Source: Candidatus Omnitrophota bacterium (GTDB lineage: Bacteria; Omnitrophota; Gorgyraeia; S143-82). From it: a DNA stretch of 33,943 nucleotides. Positions 23,189 to 33,100 of the stretch are shown here, one piece after another. The position numbers and the translations under genes are program-made. The notes under the pieces are model-generated. The model did no database searches. It was not told the DNA's origin and was given only the letters and a program-made list of their open reading frames with translations. The DNA lies in assembly GCA_027065215.1 (NCBI GenBank), contig JAMOOT010000259.1, positions 1-33,943 on the forward strand, read 5' to 3'. Position 1 is the stretch's first letter; every line of letters starts with the position of its first letter.

Positions 23189-24577
23189 ATGAAGATGAAG
23201 CGCACACATACTTCTAAGGAATTACCTAAGGCCCAGATTGGATCTGAGGTGGTCTTGATGGGATGGGTTCATCGTCGAAGAGATCATGGAAAGATTATAT
23301 TCTTTGATTTAAGGGATAGGTGGGGGCTAACTCAACTGGTTATTGTTCCTAAGGAGTGTGAAAACTATGATGTGGCTAAACAGGTTCGTTCAGAGTATGT
23401 GGTGGCGATAAGAGGTATTGTTAATCAAAGGCCAAAAGGTACTGAGAATCCTAAGATACCTACTGGGCATATAGAAGTCTTGGTAAAGGAGATCGAGATA
23501 CTTAATTCTGCCAATGTTCTGCCTTTTGAGATAGAGGGTGATACTGAGCCTGGTGAAGATGTGCGGTTAAGGTATAGGTATCTGGATATTCGAGAGAGTC
23601 GTATGAGAAATAATCTTATAACTCGCCATAATGTTATGCAGATTACCCGTCGAGTCTTGTCTTCTATGGAGTTTTTGGAGTTGGAGACGCCATTTCTTAC
23701 CAAGTCCACACCTGAGGGTGCAAGGGATTATTTAGTCCCTTCTCGGGTAAATCCGGGTAAGTTTTATGCCTTGCCCCAATCTCCGCAATTGTTTAAGCAA
23801 CTGTTTATGGTTGCAGGTATGGAGCGTTATTTCCAGATTGTGAAGTGTTTTAGAGATGAAGATTTGCGTGCGGATCGTCAACCGGAGTTTACTCAAATAG
23901 ACTTAGAGGCCTCGTTTGTGGATGAAGAGGATATATTCTCCATTAGTGAAACATTGATGAAAGAGATATTTAAGGAGGTAAAGGGGATAGATCTAAAAAC
24001 GCCGTTCCCCAGATTGAGATATAGTGAAGTTATAAAGAAGTATAACACCGATAAACCTGATTTGAGGGAGGAATTTGGAACCGATTATGCATTTGCTTGG
24101 ATAGTAGATTTTCCCCTTTTCGCCTGGAATGAGGAAGAACAGCGTTGGGAAAGCGAGCATCATCCCTTTACATCGGTTCATCCAGATGATTTAGATTATC
24201 TTGACAAGGGAGAGTTGGATAAGGTGAGGGCGAGGTCCTATGATTTGATCTTAAATGGGGCAGAACTTGGGAGTGGGTCAGTGCGTATCCATCAGCAGGA
24301 CTTGCAGCGGAAGATATTTGAAATACTTAGGATGAGTCAATCGGAGATAGAGGCTAAGTTTGGGTTTCTGTTAGAAGCCTTTTCTTATGGTGCTCCCCCC
24401 CATGCTGGGATTGCCTTTGGATTGGATAGATTGGTGGCTATACTGTGCGGGGAGGAGAGTATCAGAGATGTTATTGCTTTCCCTAAGACGCAAAAGGCAG
24501 TGTGTATGCTTACTGGAGCGCCTTCTGATGTGGATAAACGGCAATTAGATGAGTTGTGTATAAAGGTTATGGGATAA
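23189..24577 (+). CDS. aspS: Aspartyl-tRNA synthetase, bacterial type without the GAD domain
   Basis: Class IIb synthetase, 462 residues from ATG 23189 (ribosome site AAGGAGGGA; the TTG at 23153 is rejected). N-terminal OB fold for the anticodon: VVLMGWVHRRRDHGKIIFFDLRD. Motif 1 ends in LELETPFLTKSTPEGARD, with the QSPQLFKQLFM loop. Motif 2 is YFQIVKCFRDEDLRADRQPE, and motif 3 is GIAFGLDRLVAILCGEESIRDVIAFPK. Bacterial AspRS normally has a GAD insert of about 150 residues between KPDLR and the W-V-I-D-F-P strand. Here KPDLR (289-293) runs into FAWIVDFPLF after about eight residues, so the insert is absent. All catalytic motifs remain, so the enzyme should be active. It may be non-discriminating, given that GatB is present (inference). 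Confidence 0.95.
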   Translation: MKMKRTHTSKELPKAQIGSEVVLMGWVHRRRDHGKIIFFDLRDRWGLTQLVIVPKECENYDVAKQVRSEYVVAIRGIVNQRPKGTENPKIPTGHIEVLVKEIEILNSANVLPFEIEGDTEPGEDVRLRYRYLDIRESRMRNNLITRHNVMQITRRVLSSMEFLELETPFLTKSTPEGARDYLVPSRVNPGKFYALPQSPQLFKQLFMVAGMERYFQIVKCFRDEDLRADRQPEFTQIDLEASFVDEEDIFSISETLMKEIFKEVKGIDLKTPFPRLRYSEVIKKYNTDKPDLREEFGTDYAFAWIVDFPLFAWNEEEQRWESEHHPFTSVHPDDLDYLDKGELDKVRARSYDLILNGAELGSGSVRIHQQDLQRKIFEILRMSQSEIEAKFGFLLEAFSYGAPPHAGIAFGLDRLVAILCGEESIRDVIAFPKTQKAVCMLTGAPSDVDKRQLDELCIKVMG

Positions 24578-24606
24578 TCCTGTGGTTTTTAAAAAGGGGG
24601 ATGGTT

Positions 24607-25269
24607 ATGTCGCGTAGGTATTTATTGGGGATTTTGGTAGTGGCGGGATTGGTACTCCCTGGGTGTGTGGTCAAAGTATATCAAAAGGAGATGCCGAGAG
24701 AGGACATCATAGTTAAGGGGAATCAGGGGTATCTGATTGGTAGCCCGCCAAAGCAGGGATATTCGGTTGAAAAAAAGACACGGAAAATAGTAGTTACGGA
24801 AATAGAATTAGTTAGACCTAAGGAATTTCATATCAAATACTTAGGTGAGAAAAAGATGAATGTGGAAGAAAAAAATCTTTCATCTGGATCTGAAAAAGAG
24901 AAAAATTACGGCTATATTTATAGGAAAGGAGAGGGAGAGAGTGGTGTTTCTCGGCAGGCACAACAATCTGGAGGAGATATTCAACAGGATGAAGGGCTGA
25001 ATCTGACAGAGGAAACAGTCAGTGTGGAAAATAAAGTAGAAAATAAAGTAAAAGATGAAACAGACGAAAAAAAGACCTCTGAAGACAGGGAGTTCGTTAT
25101 TTATAAGGTACAAAAAGGAGATACCTTGCAGAAGATATCTTACAAATTTTATGGGAAATACAGCCTTTGGCCTATGATATTTGAGGCCAACAAGGATAAA
25201 TTAGAACACCCTGATAGTATATATGTTGGGCAGGAGTTGAGGATCCCAGTGCTGGATAAAGAGAAATGA
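24607..25269 (+). CDS. LysM-domain lipoprotein
   Basis: 220 residues. Start ATG 24607 lies six bases after AAGGGGG; ATG 24601 is too close to that box. N-terminal lipoprotein signal: basic MSRR, hydrophobic LLGILVVAGL, then LPGC with Cys as the lipid-modified residue. A low-complexity Lys/Glu/Ser-rich linker follows (about 75-160). The C-terminal LysM module (about 163-214) has VQKGDTLQKISYKFYGKYSLW, IFEANKDKL and IYVGQELRIP, and should bind peptidoglycan. The protein is likely tethered to a membrane and clamped to the cell wall. Its stop overlaps the phoH start. Confidence 0.88.
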   Translation: MSRRYLLGILVVAGLVLPGCVVKVYQKEMPREDIIVKGNQGYLIGSPPKQGYSVEKKTRKIVVTEIELVRPKEFHIKYLGEKKMNVEEKNLSSGSEKEKNYGYIYRKGEGESGVSRQAQQSGGDIQQDEGLNLTEETVSVENKVENKVKDETDEKKTSEDREFVIYKVQKGDTLQKISYKFYGKYSLWPMIFEANKDKLEHPDSIYVGQELRIPVLDKEK

Positions 25270-26234
25270 TGCGTCGAGTAATAAAGTTTTCCACAATAGA
25301 AGAGGCGTATTTTTTTTCTGGGAGGCAAGATGAAAATATACGGACGTTGGAGGAATTATTAGGGGTTCGAATTACGATAAGGGGGCAAGAAGTTATCATA
25401 GAGATAAAAGATAAGGATGCAGATTTGGTTAACAAGGTAATCGATTTAATGTTGTCTCGAGTCTCTCAGGGTGAACACTTAACCCGGGAAGATGTTGTTT
25501 ATCTTATTAGGGATGTTAAGGCCGAGCCTGAAATTTCTACTGTGGATTTTAAGTCTGAACGGATTCGAGTGGCAAAACGGGGTATGCCGACAATTATGCC
25601 AAAGACAACTGGCCAGAGGCGGTATGTTGCTGCTATACGAAAGTATGATTTGGTGTTTGGATTGGGGCCAGCGGGAACAGGGAAGACCTATCTGGCTATG
25701 GCAATGGCCGTAGAATCGCTTATGAATAAATCAGTTCGAAGGCTTATCCTTACCCGGCCAGCGGTTGAGGCAGGGGAACGGTTGGGTTTTTTGCCTGGTT
25801 CCCTTGAAGAAAAAATGAACCCGTATTTAAGGCCTCTCTATGACGCCCTTTATGATATGATGGAGCCTGAGGATATAGAGGAGTGTATTGATACTGGAGT
25901 GATAGAGGTAGCGCCTCTTGCCTTTATGCGAGGTCGGACACTTAACAATGCCTTTATTATATTGGATGAGGCCCAGAATTGTACCCCTGAACAGATGAAG
26001 ATGTTCCTAACCCGTCTTGGGTTTGGTTCTAAGGCTGTAGTAACTGGAGACCTAACCCAAAGTGACCTAATTGGCGGTAAACCTATGGGATTATCTGAAG
26101 CGGTTCAGATATTGCAGGATGTTGGGGGAATAAAGTTTGTATACTTAACTGGCTCGGATGTGGTGAGACATGAATTGGTTCAGGCGATTATTGAAGCCTA
26201 CGCGCGGTATCAAAAGACGAAAGCAGGTGAATAA
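25266..26234 (+). CDS. phoH: PhoH family ATPase/RNA helicase-like protein
   Basis: 322 residues (ATG 25266, with a second ATG at 25269). N-terminal KH-like/PhoH-N region to about residue 100, then the P-loop domain: GPAGTGKT (134-141) as Walker A, LTRPAVEAGERLGFLPGS, FMRGRTLNNAFIILDEAQN with Walker B, and VVTGDLTQSDL. PhoH (YbeZ) proteins act with YbeY in ribosomal RNA processing and quality control, and ybeY lies two genes downstream. It overlaps its neighbours by 4 and 8 bases. Confidence 0.95.
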   Translation: MMRRVIKFSTIEEAYFFSGRQDENIRTLEELLGVRITIRGQEVIIEIKDKDADLVNKVIDLMLSRVSQGEHLTREDVVYLIRDVKAEPEISTVDFKSERIRVAKRGMPTIMPKTTGQRRYVAAIRKYDLVFGLGPAGTGKTYLAMAMAVESLMNKSVRRLILTRPAVEAGERLGFLPGSLEEKMNPYLRPLYDALYDMMEPEDIEECIDTGVIEVAPLAFMRGRTLNNAFIILDEAQNCTPEQMKMFLTRLGFGSKAVVTGDLTQSDLIGGKPMGLSEAVQILQDVGGIKFVYLTGSDVVRHELVQAIIEAYARYQKTKAGE

Positions 26235-27627
26235 GACCGTCCAACGACCGGGTTGGGTTTATATATTAGAGGTCGTTGTGGTCTTTCTCTTGGTGGAGGC
26301 GGTCTTATTTACGGCAAAAGTGAGTCCTTTGGTTTCTGTTTTTTATTTACTTATCGTTATTTATCTCAAAATCTTACGTGGTAAACGTCGATTGGATATG
26401 CGGTCTTTTCTTTCTCTTTCCCTTCTATTTTTGATTTATGTCCCTATGTGCAGGTTTATTATCAGTCAAGGATGGTCGCCGTATTATGTGCCAGTTCCGG
26501 CTGCTGCTATGGTGGTTATGCTTAATTACAGGGATTTAGAGTTAGTTTTTGTCTTTGCTATGTTGGTGAGTTTTTTGTCCGCAGAGATGTTTGGGGGAAA
26601 TCTCTATTATTTTTGGATTGTCTTTTTGTCATCTGTGGTTGGGGCATTGATGGCACGGAACGTCAGACACCGTAAACATATTTTTCAGGCCGGGGTTGCG
26701 GTAAGCGTTTCAATGGCAATCTTATACCTCCTTTATGTGTATGCCAGCGGGGGCAATATTGTGCGGGGGAATTTAATTGCGGTATTTGTAAATGGTGTCC
26801 TTTCATTTGCTATTACGTTTGTAGGGGTGCCTTTATTTGAGGTGATGTTTGGAACCCTCACTAATATAAGTTTGCTGGAATGGGCAGATACTCAACAACC
26901 ACTTCTTCGCAAATTGATTATGGAGGCACCGGGCACTTATCACCATTCATTGGTGGTAGGGAATCTGGCTGAAGCGGCAGCAGAAGAGGTGGGAGCAAAC
27001 TCGCTATTGGCCAGAGTAGGTGCGTACTACCACGATATAGGAAAAATCCCTCGGGCCGAATATTTTGTTGAGAACCAGGCGAAAGGTCAGAATTCTCATG
27101 AGAAATTGTCGCCCTCAATGAGTAAATTGATATTGATGAACCATGTAAAAGAGGGGTTAGATTTGGCCAGAAAATATCATCTCCCAAAACAGATTACCGA
27201 TTTTATCGCCCAGCACCATGGGACCAGTTTGGCTTATTATTTCTATCAGAAGGCCATCGATGAGGGTAAACAAGATATTCGAGAGGAGGATTTCCGTTAT
27301 CCTGGCCCAAAACCGCAGACTAAGGAGACCGCCATTGTGTTGTTGGCTGATACAGTAGAGGCTGCGGTTAGGAGTTTGCCGGACCCAAACCCGGACAAAA
27401 TTGCCTTGACTGTAAAAAAAGTAATAGATGCAAAGGTGATTGATGGCCAATTAGATGAGTGTGACTTGACCTTCCGAGACCTGGATAAGATAGCCCGTAT
27501 ATTCACCAAGGTGTTAAGTAGTATGTACCACCAACGGATAACCTATCCAGATTCCAAGAATAAGAATGGAAAAGAGAAAAATGGCAAATCGGGAAAAAAC
27601 GGCTTATCTAAGTCCCAGAAGGATTAA
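26227..27627 (+). CDS. Short PgpH-like membrane HD-domain phosphodiesterase
   Basis: 466 residues from GTG 26227. ATG 26170 would add 19 residues but overlap phoH by 65 bases. The N-terminal half is six to seven hydrophobic helices (to about residue 200), followed by the cytosolic HD domain of the PgpH/7TM-HD family. Motifs are FEVMFGTLTNISLLEWADTQ, MEAPGTYHHSLVVGNLAE with His239-His240, GAYYHDIGKI with the metal pair His269-Asp270, AQHHGTS, and LLADTVEAAVRS. PgpH hydrolyses c-di-AMP. The usual N-terminal extracellular domain of several hundred residues is absent here. A Lys/Asn/Gly-rich tail follows. The neighbours phoH and ybeY are the typical context. Confidence 0.88.
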   Translation: MNKTVQRPGWVYILEVVVVFLLVEAVLFTAKVSPLVSVFYLLIVIYLKILRGKRRLDMRSFLSLSLLFLIYVPMCRFIISQGWSPYYVPVPAAAMVVMLNYRDLELVFVFAMLVSFLSAEMFGGNLYYFWIVFLSSVVGALMARNVRHRKHIFQAGVAVSVSMAILYLLYVYASGGNIVRGNLIAVFVNGVLSFAITFVGVPLFEVMFGTLTNISLLEWADTQQPLLRKLIMEAPGTYHHSLVVGNLAEAAAEEVGANSLLARVGAYYHDIGKIPRAEYFVENQAKGQNSHEKLSPSMSKLILMNHVKEGLDLARKYHLPKQITDFIAQHHGTSLAYYFYQKAIDEGKQDIREEDFRYPGPKPQTKETAIVLLADTVEAAVRSLPDPNPDKIALTVKKVIDAKVIDGQLDECDLTFRDLDKIARIFTKVLSSMYHQRITYPDSKNKNGKEKNGKSGKNGLSKSQKD

Positions 27628-28048
27628 GATAGTAAGTCGGATAGACCTTCCGATAGACAGGCATGAAATTCGCAAGTTGGTTAAAGAGGTTTTATCTTTA
27701 ATGGGAATACTACGATGGAATCTGATATTTTACTTTTTAGACGATAAAGGAATTATTGAAGCGAATAAGGTAGTATTTTCCCATAATTATCCTACAGATG
27801 TCATATCTGTGCCTATTGAACAAGATCCGTTAGAAGGGGAGGTTTTGTTGGGGATAGATGAGATAAAGAGAAATAGCGAAGAATATTCTACTGATTTTGT
27901 CTGGGAGATAAAGTTTTGTTTGTTACACGGCCTACTTCACCTCCTTGGTTGGCAAGATGATACAGACGAGGAGAGAAAAAAGATGTTAGAGTTTCAAACG
28001 AAGATCTTGAACCACTATGAATCCGGATTACCTCTTAAGCAACTATAA
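27581..28048 (+). CDS. ybeY: Endoribonuclease/rRNA maturation factor YbeY
   Basis: 155 residues from ATG 27581 (ATG 27566 would add five residues and overlap pgpH by 62 bases). UPF0054 fold, with YPTDVISVP as the conserved N-T-D-V-L-S-F-type segment, and the zinc motif LLHGLLHLLGWQDDTDEE. The first two His ligands are present. The third position, His in E. coli (G-Y-D-H), is Asp here, a variation found in other members. YbeY processes ribosomal RNA ends and is functionally tied to PhoH. It overlaps both neighbours. Confidence 0.93.
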   Translation: MANREKTAYLSPRRIKIVSRIDLPIDRHEIRKLVKEVLSLMGILRWNLIFYFLDDKGIIEANKVVFSHNYPTDVISVPIEQDPLEGEVLLGIDEIKRNSEEYSTDFVWEIKFCLLHGLLHLLGWQDDTDEERKKMLEFQTKILNHYESGLPLKQL

Positions 28049-29042
28049 TTACAACCTTCCTGAATCCCTTATTGCCTATGAACGGGGAGATGGACCGTCA
28101 GATAGGATGTTGGTATTAGATAGGGGTAGGAATGAGATAACACACTGTCAGGTAAAAGATATATTGAGTTTTATTAATAAAAATGTGTTGGTTGTGTTTA
28201 ACGATACAAAGGTAATTCCTGCCCGTCTTCTGGGCGTAAAGGATAGGACTGGTGGAAAAGTAGATGCAGTTCTGTTGGGTACGGAAGATGGTATTAGGTG
28301 GCGCGCATTGATAAAGCCAAGACAGAGATTAAAAGAAGGGCAGAGGATAATCTTTGAAGGAGTTTTGTCAGCGGTATACATAGGGGGGAATGAACTTGAG
28401 TTTGAGAAGGAAGTTGATATTTCTCTTTTAGAGAAGATAGGACGAATGCCACTCCCTCCTTATATAAAACGTACACCAAGGGAAGATGATAGACTCAGAT
28501 ATCAGACGGTTTATGCCCAACATTATGGGGCTATTGCCTCGCCAACTGCAGGCCTTCACTTTGACAAGTCTTTATTATATGAAATAGAAAAAGTAAGCGC
28601 GGGGGTAGAATTTGTGACATTACATGTAGGTTATGGCACCTTTGCCCCAATAAAGGTAGAAGATATACGAGAACATCGTATGCATAAAGAATGGATATCT
28701 GTTAAGGCAGAGACCATAAAGAAGATACATATGGCCAAAACGTCAGGGAAAGAGGTATTAGCCATAGGGACTACCGTAGTAAGGACACTTGAGGCCATAG
28801 GCTATGAGGTATTATCTCCTTCAGGGAAGGATATAGGATTGTGGACGGACTTGTTTATATATCCGGGATTTGAGTTTAAGGTGGTTGACCATATCTTTAC
28901 TAATTTTCACTTACCTAAGAGTTCTTTGTTAGTATTAGTGAGTGCCTTTGTAGGGCGAGAACGCCTCTTATGGGCTTATAGAGAGGCTGTAAGCAAGGAG
29001 TATAGGTTTTTTTCTTATGGTGATGCAATGTTAATCTGGTGA
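28017..29042 (+). CDS. queA: S-adenosylmethionine:tRNA ribosyltransferase-isomerase
   Basis: 341 residues. QueA transfers and isomerises the ribose of SAM onto 7-aminomethyl-7-deazaguanine in tRNA, making epoxyqueuosine. Family motifs in order: YNLPESLIAYE, RMLVLDRG, VFNDTKVIPARL, RMPLPPYIKR, YQTVYAQHYGAIASPTAGLH, VTLHVGYGTFAPI, HRMHKEWISV, IGTTVVRTLEA, TDLFIYPGF, TNFHLPKSSLLVLVSAF and YGDAMLI at the C-terminus. Length is normal. Its start lies inside ybeY (32-base overlap). Confidence 0.97.
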   Translation: MNPDYLLSNYNYNLPESLIAYERGDGPSDRMLVLDRGRNEITHCQVKDILSFINKNVLVVFNDTKVIPARLLGVKDRTGGKVDAVLLGTEDGIRWRALIKPRQRLKEGQRIIFEGVLSAVYIGGNELEFEKEVDISLLEKIGRMPLPPYIKRTPREDDRLRYQTVYAQHYGAIASPTAGLHFDKSLLYEIEKVSAGVEFVTLHVGYGTFAPIKVEDIREHRMHKEWISVKAETIKKIHMAKTSGKEVLAIGTTVVRTLEAIGYEVLSPSGKDIGLWTDLFIYPGFEFKVVDHIFTNFHLPKSSLLVLVSAFVGRERLLWAYREAVSKEYRFFSYGDAMLIW

Positions 29043-29050
29043 GGTGTAAG

Positions 29051-29926
29051 ATGATAGGTGTAACCATAGGTGATATTCAAGGAATAGGGCCAGAGGTTGT
29101 AGGTAAGGCATTGGCCTCTTTAGAGAAGTCGAAGCGGGAGGAGATAATCGTGATAGGCTATTTGCCAGTTATGTTTAAATATGTTAATGAAAAGGAATTA
29201 GAAGGAGTTAATTTTATAGATACCGGGGAGGGAGAAGAGTCCTTTTCTGGCCTTTTAGCGATAGAGAGGGCAATTGAAATAGCAAAGGCAGGTAAAATTA
29301 AAGGAATCTGTACAGCCCCTGTAAACAAGGCACGGGTATCTAACATAGTGCCATTTGTTGGGCATACTGAATTTTTGCGTGATAGATTCGGGGTTGATAG
29401 AGTGGAGATGATATTTTTGAGTAGGTATTTTAACATAATATTGGCTACGAGACATCTGCCTGTTAAAGAGATTTCAAAGGAAATAACCTTATCACGGATG
29501 CGCGAGGTAATAGATACATCATGGGAATTTACACAGGTAATAAAGAAAGAATTGCCAATTGGGATTTGTGGACTAAATCCTCATGCCGGTGAAACTGGAA
29601 AGATTGGGAGAGAAGAGGTAGATGTGATTATTCCTGCAGTTCAAGAGGCAAGGGATAGAGGAGTAAATATAATTGGCCCGCTCCCTGCAGATACAATCTT
29701 CCGAAAAGGAGAGCATTTTTCTATAATTATAACAATGTATCACGATCAAGGACTTCCGGTTTTGAAACGAATAGACCCAAATTGTGTAAACCTTACCTGG
29801 GGACTTCCTGTGATGCGCACATCACCCCCGCACGGCACAGCTTACGATATCGCTGGCAAAGGCATAGCCGATCATAATCCTATGAAAGAGGCAATATTAT
29901 CATTATTTCGCTTTTCCGTGCTGTAG
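29051..29926 (+). CDS. pdxA: 4-hydroxythreonine-4-phosphate dehydrogenase (PdxA)
   Basis: 291 residues from ATG 29051, just after GAGGTG (GTG 29039 would add four residues). PdxA oxidises 4-phosphohydroxy-L-threonine in pyridoxal phosphate synthesis. Motifs: GDIQGIGPEV, TAPVNKA, GHTEFLRDRF, GLNPHAGETGKIG with a metal-binding His, GPLPADTIF, MYHDQGLPVLK with a second metal His, and RTSPPHGTAYDIAGKG with the third. It is about 30 residues shorter than E. coli PdxA, mainly in the N-terminal half. The PdxA2 branch of related kinase-phosphate dehydrogenases is an alternative. Confidence 0.92.
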   Translation: MIGVTIGDIQGIGPEVVGKALASLEKSKREEIIVIGYLPVMFKYVNEKELEGVNFIDTGEGEESFSGLLAIERAIEIAKAGKIKGICTAPVNKARVSNIVPFVGHTEFLRDRFGVDRVEMIFLSRYFNIILATRHLPVKEISKEITLSRMREVIDTSWEFTQVIKKELPIGICGLNPHAGETGKIGREEVDVIIPAVQEARDRGVNIIGPLPADTIFRKGEHFSIIITMYHDQGLPVLKRIDPNCVNLTWGLPVMRTSPPHGTAYDIAGKGIADHNPMKEAILSLFRFSVL

Positions 29927-29938
29927 TGAAGAGATCCT

Positions 29939-29985
29939 TTTGTCTAAATTTGTCTCATTTGGAATTATCCAGAATGATTTTGTCC
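29939..29985 (+). repeat. Three TTTGTCY boxes in helical phase upstream of gltB
   Basis: TTTGTCT at 29939-29945, TTTGTCT at 29949-29955 and TTTGTCC at 29979-29985. Start-to-start distances are 10 and 30 bases, so all three face the same side of the helix. The last two extend to TTTGTC(T/C)CATTT with one mismatch. Position between pdxA and the gltB promoter suggests an activator or repressor site; this is inference from spacing only. Confidence 0.35.
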
Positions 29986-30056
29986 CATTTTTTCAGTTAT
30001 GTCATCTGCCTTATAGTTTAGGGAGGCAATTGAAGACCTTATGGAATAATTTTATT

Positions 30057-30084
30057 TTGCAATATTTGAAGTTTCTTGTAGAAT
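30057..30084 (+). promoter_or_regulatory. Probable gltB promoter
   Basis: TTGCAA (30057-30062), a 16-base spacer and TAGAAT (30079-30084, five of six consensus bases). Transcription would start near 30091, giving a leader of about 30 bases that includes the GGAGG ribosome site at 30112-30116. The 195-base gap after pdxA contains no gene. Confidence 0.45.
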
Positions 30085-30121
30085 GATTAGATTTTAAGTG
30101 CTGGTATAAATGGAGGATGGG

Positions 30122-33100
30122 ATGGATTACTCTTCTCTTCGTTCAGTTGGTTTGTATGAGCCCAGGTTTGAACACGATGCCTGTGGAGTGGGTTTCCTTT
30201 GTGATGTAAAAGGGAATCGGTCTAATAAATTGGTTCAAGATGCCCTTACTGTTTTAAAACGTTTGGCCCATCGAGGGGCGGTTGGGGCTGATCCTAAGAC
30301 AGGGGATGGGGCAGGGATCCTCATTCAGATCCCTCATGAGTTTTTCTTGGAGATTTCTGACTCCATAGGGATCGATCTCCCGAATTTGGGTTACTATGGT
30401 ACAGGTATGGTTTTTCTTCCAAGAAAGAGAGAGGAGAGAGAATACTGTAAGGCTGTGTTCTCAAAGGTGGTTGAAGAAGAGGGACAACATCTTTTGGGGT
30501 GGCGGGAGGTGCCGATAGATGACTCAGATATTGGGAAAGGTGCAAAAGAGGCTGAGCCGATAATAGAACAGGTCTTTATAAAGCGCGCAAAGGGGCTGAC
30601 AAATCAGGTAGATTTTGAACGTCGTCTTTATGTTATTCGTAAACGGGTAGAAAACACGGTTCGTGCTTCCGATATTAGCCAGAAGGGTTTTTTCTATATC
30701 ACAAATCTTTCTTCTCGCACGTTCGCATTTAAAGGGTTGTTAATGCCTCATCAAGTTGAGGATTTTTATGTAGATTTAAAGAATCCCAAGATCAAGAGTG
30801 CGATAGTATTGGTTCATTCTCGTTATAGTACTAATACATTTCCTACTTGGGATTTAGCCCAACCATTTAGGTTTCTTGCTCACAATGGGGAGATAAATAC
30901 CTTACGAGGAAATATTAATTGGATGCGAGCAAGGGAAGGTCTGCTTTCTTCTCCTCTTTTTGGGGATGCAATGGAATTGATAAAACCGATAATTGTTCCG
31001 GGAGGAAGTGATTCAGCCACTATTGATAATGTGTTTGAACTTTTGGTCTTGGCAGGCAAATCTTTGCCTGAGGCTATGCTGATGCTTGTCCCTGCGGCGT
31101 GGGAACAAGATAAATTGATGGATGAGAAGTTGCGCGATTTCTACAAATTCCACGCCTGTCTTATGGAGCCGTGGGATGGTCCGGCATCTATTGCCTTTAC
31201 CGATGGCAGAAGTGTTGGCGCTGTGCTGGATCGGAATGGATTGAGGCCAGCCAGGTATATCATTACCAAAGATGATTTTGTCGTTATGGCATCTGAGATG
31301 GGGGTTTTGGATATAGACCCGAGTAGAATAGCGGTCTCTGGTAGGCTTGAACCTGGTAAAATGTTTTATATTGATACAGAGGAGGGTAGAATAGTCCACG
31401 ATGAAGAGATAAAGGATAGGGTTTCTTCCCGTAGGCCTTATGGAGTATGGTTAAGACAATGGTTGGTTGATGTCAATGATCTTCCTACACCAAAGAAATT
31501 ACCTCCTAAAAGCGATAATCTCCTTAGAGATCTACAGGCCTTTGGGTATTCACGGGAAGATTTGAAGGTGTTAATCAAACCTATGGCTGAGACAGGTAAA
31601 GAACCGATTGGGTCTATGGGCAATGATACACCGCATGCGGTTCTGTCTAATCAGCCTAAATTGCTTTATGATTATTTTAAACAGTTATTTGCCCAGGTGA
31701 CCAATCCAGCCATTGACCCAATAAGGGAAGAGATAGTAATGTCCTTAGATAGTTTTATCGGTCCGCAGAAAAATATATTGGAGGAGACACCTGAGCACTG
31801 CCATAAACTTTATCTTAGAGAACCAATTCTTACCAATGAGATGTTGGAGAGGATTCGAGAGATAGATGAGAGAGGCTTTAAGTGCAAGAGGATTTCTGTG
31901 TTGTTTGATATTGAAGAAAGAGATAATTTCACGAAGGCGTTGGACCGAATATGTAGAGAAGTGGAGGATGCAATAGATGAGGGGTACTCATTTATTATTC
32001 TCTCGGACCGTGGAATATCCGAGAATAGGGCAGCACTTCCTATGCTCTTGGCAGTTGGAGCGGTACACCAGCATCTGGTTAGAAGGGCAAAGAGGACTCA
32101 GATAGGTGTTATAGTGGAAAGTGCTGAGCCAAGAGAGGTGCATCACTTTGCGCTTCTTTTTGGATATGGAGCGGATGCGATTAATCCTTATCTTGCCTAT
32201 GAAACGGTGGAGTACCTTTGGAGAGAAGGCCTATTAGATGTCGGCTCTCTTGAAGAGGGAATTGAGAATTATCGTAAGGCTGTAGATAAAGGGATATTGA
32301 AGATTTTGTCTAAGATGGGGATTTCTACTCTTCGGAGTTATCGAGGAGCGCAGATATTTGAAGCCTTAGGGATTCATGAGGAGGTAATTGAAAGGTGTTT
32401 TACTGGGACGCCCTCTCGTATAGGTGGAGTTGATTTTGATATTATAAGAGAGGAGACAGTTCGTCGGCATAGGATAGCATTTCCAGAAGAAAAGAGGGAG
32501 ATTCATATACCATATCTCGTAACAGGTGGGATTTATCAGTGGAAGAAGGATGGTGAGTTTCATTTGTGGAATCCTGCTACTATTGCTTCCCTACAGGATG
32601 CAGTGCGTAAAAATGATTATGGCCGGTACAAAGAGTTTGCCGGGATGATAAACGATCAGTCTAAACAGCCCACAACTCTTCGAAGTTTGTTGAAGTTTAA
32701 GAAAACGAATCCTATTCCAATAGAGGAGGTAGAGTCAGTAGAAAATATCTTGACCCGTTTTGTTACTGGGGCTATGAGTTTTGGTTCTATCAGCCGAGGT
32801 GCCCACGAATCACTTGCTATTGCTATGAATCGAATTGGAGGCAAGTCTAATACAGGTGAAGGGGGAGAAGATCCAAGGAGGTTTTTGCCTTTGCCAAATG
32901 GTGATTCTACCCGTAGCGCGATAAAACAGGTTGCATCAGGTAGGTTTGGGGTTACCACAAATTATTTGGTGAACAGCGATGAGATACAGATAAAGATTGC
33001 TCAGGGGGCAAAACCGGGTGAAGGAGGGCAGTTGCCGGGCCATAAGGTAAGTGTAATAATTGCTCGGACTCGTTATACTACACCGGGTGTGACGCTTATC

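Noticed and set aside
27900..27990. YbeY missing its third zinc ligand as a sign of inactivity
   Set aside because: Asp at this position occurs in other YbeY proteins and can still bind metal, so it is not evidence of loss of function.
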